In this document: positions 1-7,325 of the stretch, piece after piece
How the letters are laid out: every line of letters begins with the position of its first letter
Numbering within the stretch: position 1 is the stretch's first letter
Source: Rubrivirga sp. SAORIC476
GTDB taxonomy: Bacteria; Bacteroidota; Rhodothermia; Rhodothermales; Rubricoccaceae
Assembly: GCF_002283555.1 (NCBI RefSeq)
Contig: NZ_MVOI01000012.1
Span: forward strand, 3,931-67,930
Length of the DNA stretch: 64,000 nucleotides
Reading direction: 5' to 3'
Translations under genes and position numbers: made by a program
Notes under the pieces: generated by a model
Told to the model about the DNA's origin: nothing
The model's database searches: none
What the model saw: the letters and a program-made list of their open reading frames with translations, nothing else

Positions 1-368
1 ATAGAGTGACGTGTACCCGAATGTAGTGACTCCCCAGCCGCTGCGACCTTGACCATCCGGTCACCCAGCCCCAGACGACGCGCATCCCCCGCACGCATGC
101 GCCAGACCTTCACCTGCGCGTCCCACCGTCCGCCTGCCCCCTTCACCCGACGCGCCACCTCCGCCTCCCCCCACGCCACCCGCACCCCGACCACTGTGTC
201 CGCCCGAGGCGACCACGGCCCGGCATCCACCACCAGCTCCACGGTCGTCAGGCGTCGCTGGCGAGCGTCATCGAAGCGATAGCGGACGCACACCAGTTGC
301 TCCCCGTAGCGATCGACATACTGGCGAGTGCCCCGCTGGCCGGGCCGAAGGGTCTGCATCACGTGCAT
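1..368 (-). CDS. Partial small conserved protein, runs off left edge
   Basis: The frame opens at ATG 368 (or ATG 359, three codons later) and stays open to base 1, so 122 codons are visible and the C-terminus is missing. The reading begins MHVMQTLRPGQRGTRQYV. It continues with a basic, valine-rich stretch and a VKGAGGRWDAQVKVWRMR segment, then a LGLGDRMV tail. From memory this resembles a widespread small protein family of unknown function with the pattern LRPGxxGT...VCVRYRxD...VKxAGGRWxxxxKVW. No catalytic motif is visible. No Shine-Dalgarno sequence precedes either ATG. Codon usage is as GC-rich as the neighbours. The family link is recalled, not tested. Confidence 0.6.
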   Translation of the reverse strand, partial: MHVMQTLRPGQRGTRQYVDRYGEQLVCVRYRFDDARQRRLTTVELVVDAGPWSPRADTVVGVRVAWGEAEVARRVKGAGGRWDAQVKVWRMRAGDARRLGLGDRMVKVAAAGESLHSGTRHS

Positions 369-584
369 GGCAGCAGAGCGTAGAGCGCACCAACATACGG
401 AGCCGCTCTCCCCATCGGAGACACCGACCACCCACCCCGGCAACCTCCCCGACCGCGCACCAGACTCCGTCGGCGACGAGCGCCGCCGCGCCCCCATCAC
501 CTGCGGACCGTCCCTGCCCGCCCCCTACCTCGCCCGCCTCGGCACCGAGGCGGTCCAGCAGCGCCTCAGACCTAACCGGACGCC

Positions 585-636
585 GACTTCGACCCCGTAG
601 ACCTCGACTTCGACCTCGTAGACCTCGGTTTCGACC
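585..636. repeat. 21-bp imperfect tandem repeat, about 2.5 copies
   Basis: Unit 1 (585-605) and unit 2 (606-626) differ at one base, C versus T at the eleventh position. A partial third unit (627-636) follows. The array lies in the 287-bp non-coding gap between the left-edge gene and the stop of the glycosidase-like gene at 656. Because 21 is a multiple of three, the array keeps a reading frame on both strands, but no convincing gene uses it. The rest of the gap shows nothing recognisable. Confidence 0.7.
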
Positions 637-655
637 ATCCCTACGGACACCCTCC

Positions 656-3469
656 CTACCCCGCCTCCGCAGGCGCGGCGGCCACGTGAGCCAGCATCCG
701 GTGCAGCAGGTCCGTCCGCGAGCACACCGAGGGGGCCACGACCACGATGCGCGCGCCGGTCTCCTCGTTCTGGAGCAGCGCCGCGCACGGGTACCGCTCC
801 CGCCGCGGGCCCGTCACCAGCTGGTGCTCGCGCTCCGTAAACGCCAGCGGCGTGAAGGTCCACGGCTTCCGCACCGACCAGTCGGTGTAGACGACCTCCA
901 CGCGCTGGTCGGGGTCGACGACGCCGCCCTCCACGTCGAACACGCCCACGCAGTCCGTCTCGAAGCCGAACAGCCCGAGGCTGTGCTCCCAGGCCTGGAA
1001 GAGCGGCCCGTTGCCCCAGTAGACCGTGCCGTCGTGCTTCGGGTGCTCCATCGTGTGGCCTTCCCGCGGGTCGTAGTCCTGCCAGCGGCCGTCCGCCCAG
1101 GCCTTCCACCAGAACATGCCCGCGTGGCCGCCCATCTGCGCGCCCCCGTGGTAGTTGTTCTCGATGTCGATGCGCGGGAAGCGCGGCCCCAGCAGCAGCA
1201 GCGATCCGCCGCGCCCCAGGAAGCCGTCCACCATGTCCGTCACCGACGCGCCGCGCTTCGTCTTGAACGGCATCTCGTTGCCGACGATCACGAGCAGGTC
1301 GCCCGCGCCCTCCAGCGTGTCGATCTCGCGCGCCGCCACGTGCCGCATCCGCCCGAAGTAGCTCACCGCCGAGCGGATGAATCCCTGCAGGATGTCGGCG
1401 AACAGGCGCGGCTCGTCCATGAGGAACGGCCGCTCGACCGGCACCGGCGGCGGCAGCGGCGGCATCGCCAGCTCCCCGCTCCAGACGCGCTGCGGCGCGT
1501 ACGCCACCTCCAGTACGTGCGACGTGCCCGGCGTCAGCGAGACGAGCAGGTACTCGCTCGCGCCGTCCTCCTCCACCTCGGGGTCGATCTCGACGCCGTC
1601 GAGCGTCACCATCTCGACGGCCTCGCGCGGCGGCACGCGCAGCTCCAGCCGCTCGACTGCCGTCGCCTCCAGGGTCACGCGGACGCCGTCGGCGGTCTCC
1701 TCGTACGTCAGCCGCCCCGCCACCAGGTCGACCTCGGCCGACCACGTCTCCCACGACCGCGGCACGGCCGGAGCGAGGCGGAGCGTCCGCTCCCCGGGCT
1801 CCCGGATGCTGAGGCCGATCAGGCCGTACTGGACCGCGTCCAGCAGCGCGCCGGAGCCCGTGATGAACGCGTGGCCCACCACGTCGTCCTGGGCCCCGTC
1901 CTCGGGCTCCATGTACTCCTCGCACAGCCCCGGCAGCGTCGGCCATGCGAACGTGTCGACGATCTTCGACAGCACGTGCAGCCCACCCTCGGCGTCGTAG
2001 TTGTTGAAGCGCGCCTTCGCCTCGTGGGCCATCCACCACGGCCAGACGCGCCCGTTGTGGTCGTTGTCCGCCGGGACGTAGCGCATCGGCAGGTCCGTGG
2101 TGACCGTGCCGAAGGGACGCCACGAGCGCTCGCGGATCGTGTCGAGCGTGCGGTACCGCTCGTTGCGGCTCGCGATGCGCTCGACCAGCGCGATGGCGTT
2201 GTCGGCCAGCATCAGTGCCGTGTCCGGGATGCCCCACTGGACGGCGTTGTTGAAGTAGCCAGCCTCGTTCCAGAACGCGTCGTGGATCGACTGGCGGGAG
2301 CGCGCCGCGAGGTCGCGGTAGCGGTCCGCGTCGGCGTCGCGGCCGAGGGCCTCGCAGAGGAACGCCATCCGGCGGAGGCCCGCGAAGTAGAGCGCGTTCG
2401 AGTAGAGCGTCCGCTGCCCCTCCACGAGGCGGAGGAAGCGGCTGTGGTCCATCCACTCGGTCACGTCCACGATCAGCCCGTCCTCGTCGGCGTCGCGCGC
2501 GATCCAGACCTCCATCCACGGCTCGAAGGCCGCCACCATGCGCTCGGCCCAGGCCGTGTCGCCGGTGTGCTTGTAGACGCGCCAGACGAGCTTGAGGAGC
2601 CACCCGATCCCCTCCGCCGAGCCGCCCTGGCTGGTGTCGTCGGACACCTTGAGGTCGGTCGGGTCGTGCGCGGTGTGCCGCGCCGCCTCGTAGTCGAGCG
2701 TCGCCAGCACGGCGTCGGTGAGCCCCGCGGCCACGCCGCCCGGCCCGAAGCCCGAACCGAAGTCGCGGCTCCAGACGTCGCGCCAGCGGAAGATGTCGCA
2801 GACCATCTTGGAGCCCTCCCCGCCCGGCCGACCGTCGGCGTCGGGGGTCCAGTCGTAGCCCAGGAGCAGGTGCGCCTTGGCGAACTCGACGGCGCGGTCG
2901 AGGTCGGCGTAGGGCGTGCGCAGGCGGAGCCCGCGCCGGGCCGTCTGCTCGACCCACGCGTCGGCCGCAGCGAACGGATCGCCGACCGCGTCGGCCGCGG
3001 CGGCATCGCCCAGGAGGAATGCCGCGCGCTGCCCCACCTCCAGCCGGAGCCCGAGGCGGTCCGCCTCGGCTTCGTCGGGGCCGGAGTCGTCGGAGACCGC
3101 GAGCGGATCGGGCGTCCAGAGCGTCGCCACGTCGGTGCCTTCGCCTCCCTCGGGCGACGCCTCGGCGCCGAACAGCTCCAGGCGCCAGTCGGCGTCCCGG
3201 GCGGCCTCGACCAGGATCACCAGCAGCGTCGCGTCCGGCTGCGCCGCGACGGTGATCGCGCCGCGGTCGCCCAGTTCGTAGCGCGTCCGCCCCGGCGTGA
3301 CCACGGTGCGGACGCCGACCGAGTCGGCGGGCTCGCCGTCCACGAGGAGGCGGTAGCCCGCGGAGGGGCCTGCGAACACGAAGTCGGCGGAGGCCGCGCG
3401 GACGCGGGCGATCAGGCGGCCGTTGCCGACGACGGTTTCGACATCGTGGTCGAAGACGAGGGGATCCAT
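656..3469 (-). CDS. Six-hairpin glycosidase-like protein with C-terminal GATase-like domain
   Basis: This 937-residue protein without signal peptide is probably a cytoplasmic carbohydrate-active enzyme. An N-terminal beta-sandwich-like part (about 1-180) precedes an (alpha/alpha)6-barrel region (about 185-600). That region has the aromatic/acidic segments typical of glycogen-debranching and GH15/63/78-like folds: FRWRDVWSRDFGSGFG near 227-242, and later VWPWWMAHEAKARFNNYD and GLCEEYMEPEDG. A beta-rich linker follows. The last part (about 690-930) contains a GDLLVIVGNEMPF...GRGGSLLLLGPRFP core. This resembles the class I glutamine-amidotransferase-like domains attached to some glycosidases. 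Substrate cannot be read from sequence. ATG 3469 is chosen because a TAGCTTC -7 element lies 22 nt upstream. It stands alone, with no operon partner. Confidence 0.75.
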   Translation of the reverse strand: MDPLVFDHDVETVVGNGRLIARVRAASADFVFAGPSAGYRLLVDGEPADSVGVRTVVTPGRTRYELGDRGAITVAAQPDATLLVILVEAARDADWRLELFGAEASPEGGEGTDVATLWTPDPLAVSDDSGPDEAEADRLGLRLEVGQRAAFLLGDAAAADAVGDPFAAADAWVEQTARRGLRLRTPYADLDRAVEFAKAHLLLGYDWTPDADGRPGGEGSKMVCDIFRWRDVWSRDFGSGFGPGGVAAGLTDAVLATLDYEAARHTAHDPTDLKVSDDTSQGGSAEGIGWLLKLVWRVYKHTGDTAWAERMVAAFEPWMEVWIARDADEDGLIVDVTEWMDHSRFLRLVEGQRTLYSNALYFAGLRRMAFLCEALGRDADADRYRDLAARSRQSIHDAFWNEAGYFNNAVQWGIPDTALMLADNAIALVERIASRNERYRTLDTIRERSWRPFGTVTTDLPMRYVPADNDHNGRVWPWWMAHEAKARFNNYDAEGGLHVLSKIVDTFAWPTLPGLCEEYMEPEDGAQDDVVGHAFITGSGALLDAVQYGLIGLSIREPGERTLRLAPAVPRSWETWSAEVDLVAGRLTYEETADGVRVTLEATAVERLELRVPPREAVEMVTLDGVEIDPEVEEDGASEYLLVSLTPGTSHVLEVAYAPQRVWSGELAMPPLPPPVPVERPFLMDEPRLFADILQGFIRSAVSYFGRMRHVAAREIDTLEGAGDLLVIVGNEMPFKTKRGASVTDMVDGFLGRGGSLLLLGPRFPRIDIENNYHGGAQMGGHAGMFWWKAWADGRWQDYDPREGHTMEHPKHDGTVYWGNGPLFQAWEHSLGLFGFETDCVGVFDVEGGVVDPDQRVEVVYTDWSVRKPWTFTPLAFTEREHQLVTGPRRERYPCAALLQNEETGARIVVVAPSVCSRTDLLHRMLAHVAAAPAEAG

Positions 3470-3491
3470 ACTCGGGCGAAGGGAGACGCCG

Positions 3492-3498
3492 GAAGCTA
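3492..3498 (-). promoter_or_regulatory. Putative -7 element TAGCTTC for glycosidase-like gene
   Basis: Reads TAGCTTC on the minus strand, 22 nt before ATG 3469. It matches the Bacteroidota-type -7 consensus TAnnTTTG in most positions and recurs before many other genes here. No clear -33 TTG is seen. Confidence 0.5.
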
Positions 3499-3613
3499 AG
3501 CGCTTTCACCCTGCGCCCTGGTCAGGATTCGGCCGTTCCCGGCTGGCTCTCGTTCAGAACGCGTGTGCCGCCTGCTGGCGTTGCAGCGTCGCCTCACCGA
3601 GCCGTCCAACGCA

Positions 3614-3648
3614 CGACACCCCGCCCGGAGCATCCGGACGGGGCGTCG
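3614..3648 (-). terminator. Hairpin downstream of superoxide dismutase gene
   Basis: A GC-rich inverted repeat with CGAC-CCCCG-CCGGA arms around a gca loop and single mismatches. It sits 26 bp past the sod stop codon. There is no T tract, so it is only a candidate terminator. Confidence 0.4.
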
Positions 3649-3674
3649 CGACAGTCAGTGCGGAGGCGTGCAGC

Positions 3675-4289
<615 letters not shown>

Positions 4290-4366
4290 GGGATCGGGGT
4301 TGGGAAGGGTGCGGGTGATACCCGGTCCCGCGGACACCGTTTCCAAGCAGGCGCGGTGGCGCGCAG

Positions 4367-4948
4367 TCAACCCTGACGCTGCCCGTCTCCGTCTTCGATC
4401 GCCCCCAGCATCCTCGCCCGGTCCGCCTCGGTGAGTCGGCCGAGGCGGAGGAGCTGATCGAGGGCCGCCTCCACCGCCCGGCGGTCAGTCCCCTCGGCCG
4501 TCGGGTCGGCGGGCGGGGCAGCCGGGGGCCTCCCCCCCAGCGCGAGCACCTGCTGGAGGAACCGCTCGACGAACTCGGCCGCACCCGGCTGGCCCGAGAA
4601 GTCGAGCGTCTCCGTGACCGTCGCCCGCCCGCGGTTGAGGTCGATCTGGACCTCGCGCCCGCCCAGAAGCTTGCGCTTGGCCCGCACGCCCACCACGTCC
4701 TCGTAGCGGACCGTCCGCGCGGGCTGGAGGTCGTTGTTCTGGAACACGAGCCGGTCGGCGAGGAAGACGGCCCCGTCCTTCGCCGAGCCGAGGCGGGTGG
4801 CGTCGTAGAGCGCGATCACGTCGGCCGCGTCCACCTCGGGCGCGTAGTCGGCCAGGGCGGCGCGGAGCTTGGCGGCCGGGAGGTCGGGGGCGACGTAGAG
4901 CCCCAGGTCGGGGGCCGTCGGGAGGTAGTCGCGGAGGAGGGCGTCCAT
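4367..4948 (-). CDS. Hypothetical protein with PH-like domain
   Basis: This 193-residue soluble protein has no signal peptide. The middle (about 45-125) alternates strands in the way of bacterial PH-like domains: [22 protein letters not shown], then [20 protein letters not shown], then [10 protein letters not shown]. The C-terminal third is proline/alanine-rich, followed by a short charged helix ([26 protein letters not shown]). That helix resembles SHOCT-type C-terminal modules, where a LxxLGxLTxxE pattern is usual. Function is unknown. It lies 64 bp after the DUF2059 gene and 77 bp before sod, so it is probably in the tail of the complex I transcript. Confidence 0.7.
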   Translation of the reverse strand: MDALLRDYLPTAPDLGLYVAPDLPAAKLRAALADYAPEVDAADVIALYDATRLGSAKDGAVFLADRLVFQNNDLQPARTVRYEDVVGVRAKRKLLGGREVQIDLNRGRATVTETLDFSGQPGAAEFVERFLQQVLALGGRPPAAPPADPTAEGTDRRAVEAALDQLLRLGRLTEADRARMLGAIEDGDGQRQG

Positions 4949-5012
4949 GCTGGAACCGGAGAGAGCGGAGGCCTCCCTCCTACCCCGCCCCGCGTCCGCC
5001 GTTCTGCCCCGG

Positions 5013-5480
5013 CTAGTTCTGCGACTCCAGTTCGCGGACCCGCTCCTCGATGCGCCGCTCCAGCTCCGGCTGGCGCTCCAGGACCACCTGCTGGCCGATC
5101 TCCATGCCCTGCTGCATCAGCACCGGCATCAGCTGGATCGTCTTCTGGCCGAGGTCGGTCGCGTAGAACACGCCGAGCTCGCGCAGCTCCGCCTCGGTGT
5201 ACGCCTCGGCATAGACACGGGCGAGGTCGTCTCCCACGGCGTCCCAGCTCATGGCGTCGGCCATGAACTCCCGCATGATGTCCTCGAAGGGGCCCAACTG
5301 GGGGTTGGCCTGGAGCTGGGCGTCCATCACCGAGTCGATGCTCCGGGCCATGATGCCCTCCATGTCCATCTGCATCAGGAGGTCCACTGACGCCTGGAGA
5401 TGGGAGGCCGAGATGTCCTGCGCCCGCGCCGATCCGGCGGCGAGCAGGCAGAGGGCGGCGGCGAGAAAGAGGCGCTTCAT
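5013..5480 (-). CDS. Secreted DUF2059 family protein
   Basis: This 155-residue protein starts with a clear Sec signal peptide, MKRLFLAAALCLLAAGSARA, with cleavage likely after ARA. The mature part is helical and rich in Gln, Glu and Met (SVDLLMQMDMEGIMARSID, VYAEAYTEAELRELGVFYATDLGQK). The TEAELxxLxxFYxTxxGQK pattern is the hallmark of DUF2059, a family of unknown periplasmic function. Its ATG overlaps the TAA stop of nuoN by one base (TAATG), so its translation is likely coupled to complex I subunit N. Confidence 0.85.
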   Translation of the reverse strand: MKRLFLAAALCLLAAGSARAQDISASHLQASVDLLMQMDMEGIMARSIDSVMDAQLQANPQLGPFEDIMREFMADAMSWDAVGDDLARVYAEAYTEAELRELGVFYATDLGQKTIQLMPVLMQQGMEIGQQVVLERQPELERRIEERVRELESQN

Positions 5481-6961
5481 TACGGGGCGACCGCGACCAC
5501 GGCGTCCGCCCCGAAGGCGGCGAGCGTCACGTCGATGATGTGAGACGGCAGGATGCCCAGCAGCAGCAGCGCGATCCCGCAGACCACGATCACGGCTCCG
5601 GTGCCGCGGCTGACGGGGAACGCCAGCTTCGCGTTCTCGGGCGCGTCATCGGGGCTCTTCATCCACATCACCACGAGCACGCGGAGGTAGTAGTAGCCCG
5701 AGACCACCGAGGCGAGCACGCCCAGCACCGCGAGCCACGTCAGATCGGCGCGGACGGCGGCGGCGAACACGAGGTACTTGCCGATGAAGCCCGCCAGCGG
5801 CGGGAAGCCGGTCAGCGCGAACATGAACACGCCCATCGCGACGCCCAGGAACGGCTTCCGGTAGCCGATGCCCGCGAGGCTGTCGAGGTCCTGATCGGCC
5901 CCCTGCTCGGCGTCCCACTCCAGCGCGCCCATCACGCCGAAGGCGCCCAGGTTCATGAGCGTGTAGGCGAGCAGGTAGAACAGCGCGCCGCCGTAGCCCT
6001 CCGCCGAGCCTGCCGCCAGGCCCGCCAGGATGTAGCCCGCGTGGGCCACCGACGAGTAGGCGAGCATCCGCTTGACGTTGGTCTGCATCAGCGCGACCAC
6101 GTTGCCGCCCACCATCGTCACGGCAGCCACGATCACCAGCACCAGCTGGACCGTTCCGCCGACCAGCTCCGGCGGCAGCGCCCGCGAGAGCACCACCGCC
6201 AGGGCGACGAACGTCGCCGCCTTCGAGGCCGTCGACATGAACGCCGTCAGCGCGGTCGGGGCGCCCTGGTACACGTCCGGCGTCCACATGTGGAAGGGCA
6301 CCGCCGAGACCTTGAAGAAGAAGCCCACCAGCAGCAGGCCGACGCCCGCCAGGAAGAGGCCATTCCGACCGGTCTCTTCGAGCCCCGCGGCCAGACCGGT
6401 CAGGTCCATCGTACCGGTGGCGCCGTAGAGCAGCGCGAGGCCGTAGAGGAAGAAGCCCGTCGAGAAGGCACCCAGCAGGAAGTACTTCAGCGCACTCTCG
6501 TTGGCCGTCGACTCCTCGCGCACGAGGCCCGTGAGCACGTACAGACAGACCGACATCGTCTCCAGGCCCACGAACAGGGTCACCAGGCTGCCCGCGCTCG
6601 CGAGCGTCATCATGCCCGCGGTGGCGAACAAGATCAGGGCGTGCACCTCGCCATAGTTGCGCCCGATGCGCGACAGGTACGGCACCGTCAGCGCGACGCT
6701 GGCGATGGCGCCGATCAGGATGATCACGTTGGCGACGGCCGCGGGGCCGCCGACGAACACCTGCCCGTCGAAGGCGGTCCGCCCCTCACCGATGGCGAGC
6801 ATCTGGAAGCCGGCGGCGACGGCCATGCCGAGGCCCGCGATCCACGGAATGGCCGCGTCGTCGTTGCGGAACGCGTCGAGGACGACGACGAACACACCGA
6901 GGGCCGCCACCAAGAGGATGGGCCCGGTCGAGGCGAGGTCGGCGAGGAAGTGGTGGTACAT
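5480..6961 (-). CDS. nuoN: NADH-quinone oxidoreductase subunit N
   Basis: This 493-residue integral membrane protein is one of three antiporter-like, proton-pumping subunits of complex I. It has about 14 hydrophobic segments. Family residues are visible: the Glu in FVGLETMSVCLYVLTG, the Lys in ESALKYFLLGAFSTGFFLYG, the Lys in VGFFFKVSAVPFHMWTPDVYQGAP, and the MQTNVKRMLAYSSVAHAGY segment. It comes after nuoM, nhaD and phhB on the same strand. An inverted 7-bp repeat array fills the leader directly upstream (6977-7034). It is followed by a one-base overlap with the DUF2059 gene. Confidence 0.97.
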   Translation of the reverse strand: MYHHFLADLASTGPILLVAALGVFVVVLDAFRNDDAAIPWIAGLGMAVAAGFQMLAIGEGRTAFDGQVFVGGPAAVANVIILIGAIASVALTVPYLSRIGRNYGEVHALILFATAGMMTLASAGSLVTLFVGLETMSVCLYVLTGLVREESTANESALKYFLLGAFSTGFFLYGLALLYGATGTMDLTGLAAGLEETGRNGLFLAGVGLLLVGFFFKVSAVPFHMWTPDVYQGAPTALTAFMSTASKAATFVALAVVLSRALPPELVGGTVQLVLVIVAAVTMVGGNVVALMQTNVKRMLAYSSVAHAGYILAGLAAGSAEGYGGALFYLLAYTLMNLGAFGVMGALEWDAEQGADQDLDSLAGIGYRKPFLGVAMGVFMFALTGFPPLAGFIGKYLVFAAAVRADLTWLAVLGVLASVVSGYYYLRVLVVMWMKSPDDAPENAKLAFPVSRGTGAVIVVCGIALLLLGILPSHIIDVTLAAFGADAVVAVAP

Positions 6962-6976
6962 GGAGCGAGATAGCGG

Positions 6977-7034
6977 TCAGAGATCAGGAATCAGTTGTCA
7001 GCAGGAGCACTGACGCCTGAGAGCTGACGACTTA
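6977..7034. repeat. Inverted heptad array A (TCAG x4 / CTGA x4) before nuoN
   Basis: TCAG occurs at 6977, 6984, 6991 and 6998, a strict 7-bp period. After 8 bases the inverted core follows: CTGA at 7010, 7017 and 7024, and CTTA at 7031, again in 7-bp phase. The three bases between cores vary. The array fills almost the whole gap between the phhB stop and the nuoN start; its last unit contains the phhB stop codon. The two halves could pair through the 4-bp cores, forming a hairpin with mismatched 3-nt interruptions. Confidence 0.85.
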
Positions 7035-7325
7035 CAGGGCGTTGATGCGGCGAGCGAACTCGAGGTCGGTCTCGGTGACCTGGTTGTCGGCGTCGTGTGT
7101 CGAGAGCGCGAGGCCGACCCGGTTGTAGACGTTCGTGATCTCCGGGTGGTGGTCCATCGACTCGGCCTCGAACGCGACGCGCGTCAGGAAGGCGAAGGCC
7201 TCGCGGAAGTCTGCGAACTCGAAGTCCCGGGAGATCCAGGCGTCGCCATCCTCCGAGTCGTGAGTCCAGCCGTCGGGACACTGGGCCTCGACCTGGTCGG
7301 CCGTCAGGGGGTCGCGTGCAGGCAT
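7032..7325 (-). CDS. phhB: 4a-hydroxytetrahydrobiopterin dehydratase (PCD)
   Basis: This 97-residue single-domain enzyme of the pterin-4a-carbinolamine dehydratase family recycles the pterin cofactor of aromatic amino acid hydroxylases. The active-site signature is present: His59-His60-Pro61 in MDHHPEITNVYNRV, followed by THD at 76-78. The ATG overlaps the nhaD TGA by one base (TGATG), so it is translationally coupled to the antiporter. No aromatic amino acid hydroxylase lies nearby, so its presence in a complex I cluster is unexplained. In some bacteria PCD-fold proteins have other roles, such as transcription coactivation or molybdopterin-related functions. Confidence 0.92.
   Translation of the reverse strand: MPARDPLTADQVEAQCPDGWTHDSEDGDAWISRDFEFADFREAFAFLTRVAFEAESMDHHPEITNVYNRVGLALSTHDADNQVTETDLEFARRINAL

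Noticed and set aside
525-3509. A 994-codon open frame antisense-shifted to the glycosidase-like gene, and a 937-codon frame on the plus strand
   Set aside because: Arg/Gly/Pro-rich low-complexity translations without any domain. They are by-products of strong GC skew at third codon positions of the real gene.
4290-4330. GGG blocks with opposing CCC before sod as another heptad array
   Set aside because: Spacing is about six bases and the right arm has only two blocks. It is better explained as a C-tract leader of a minus-strand gene.
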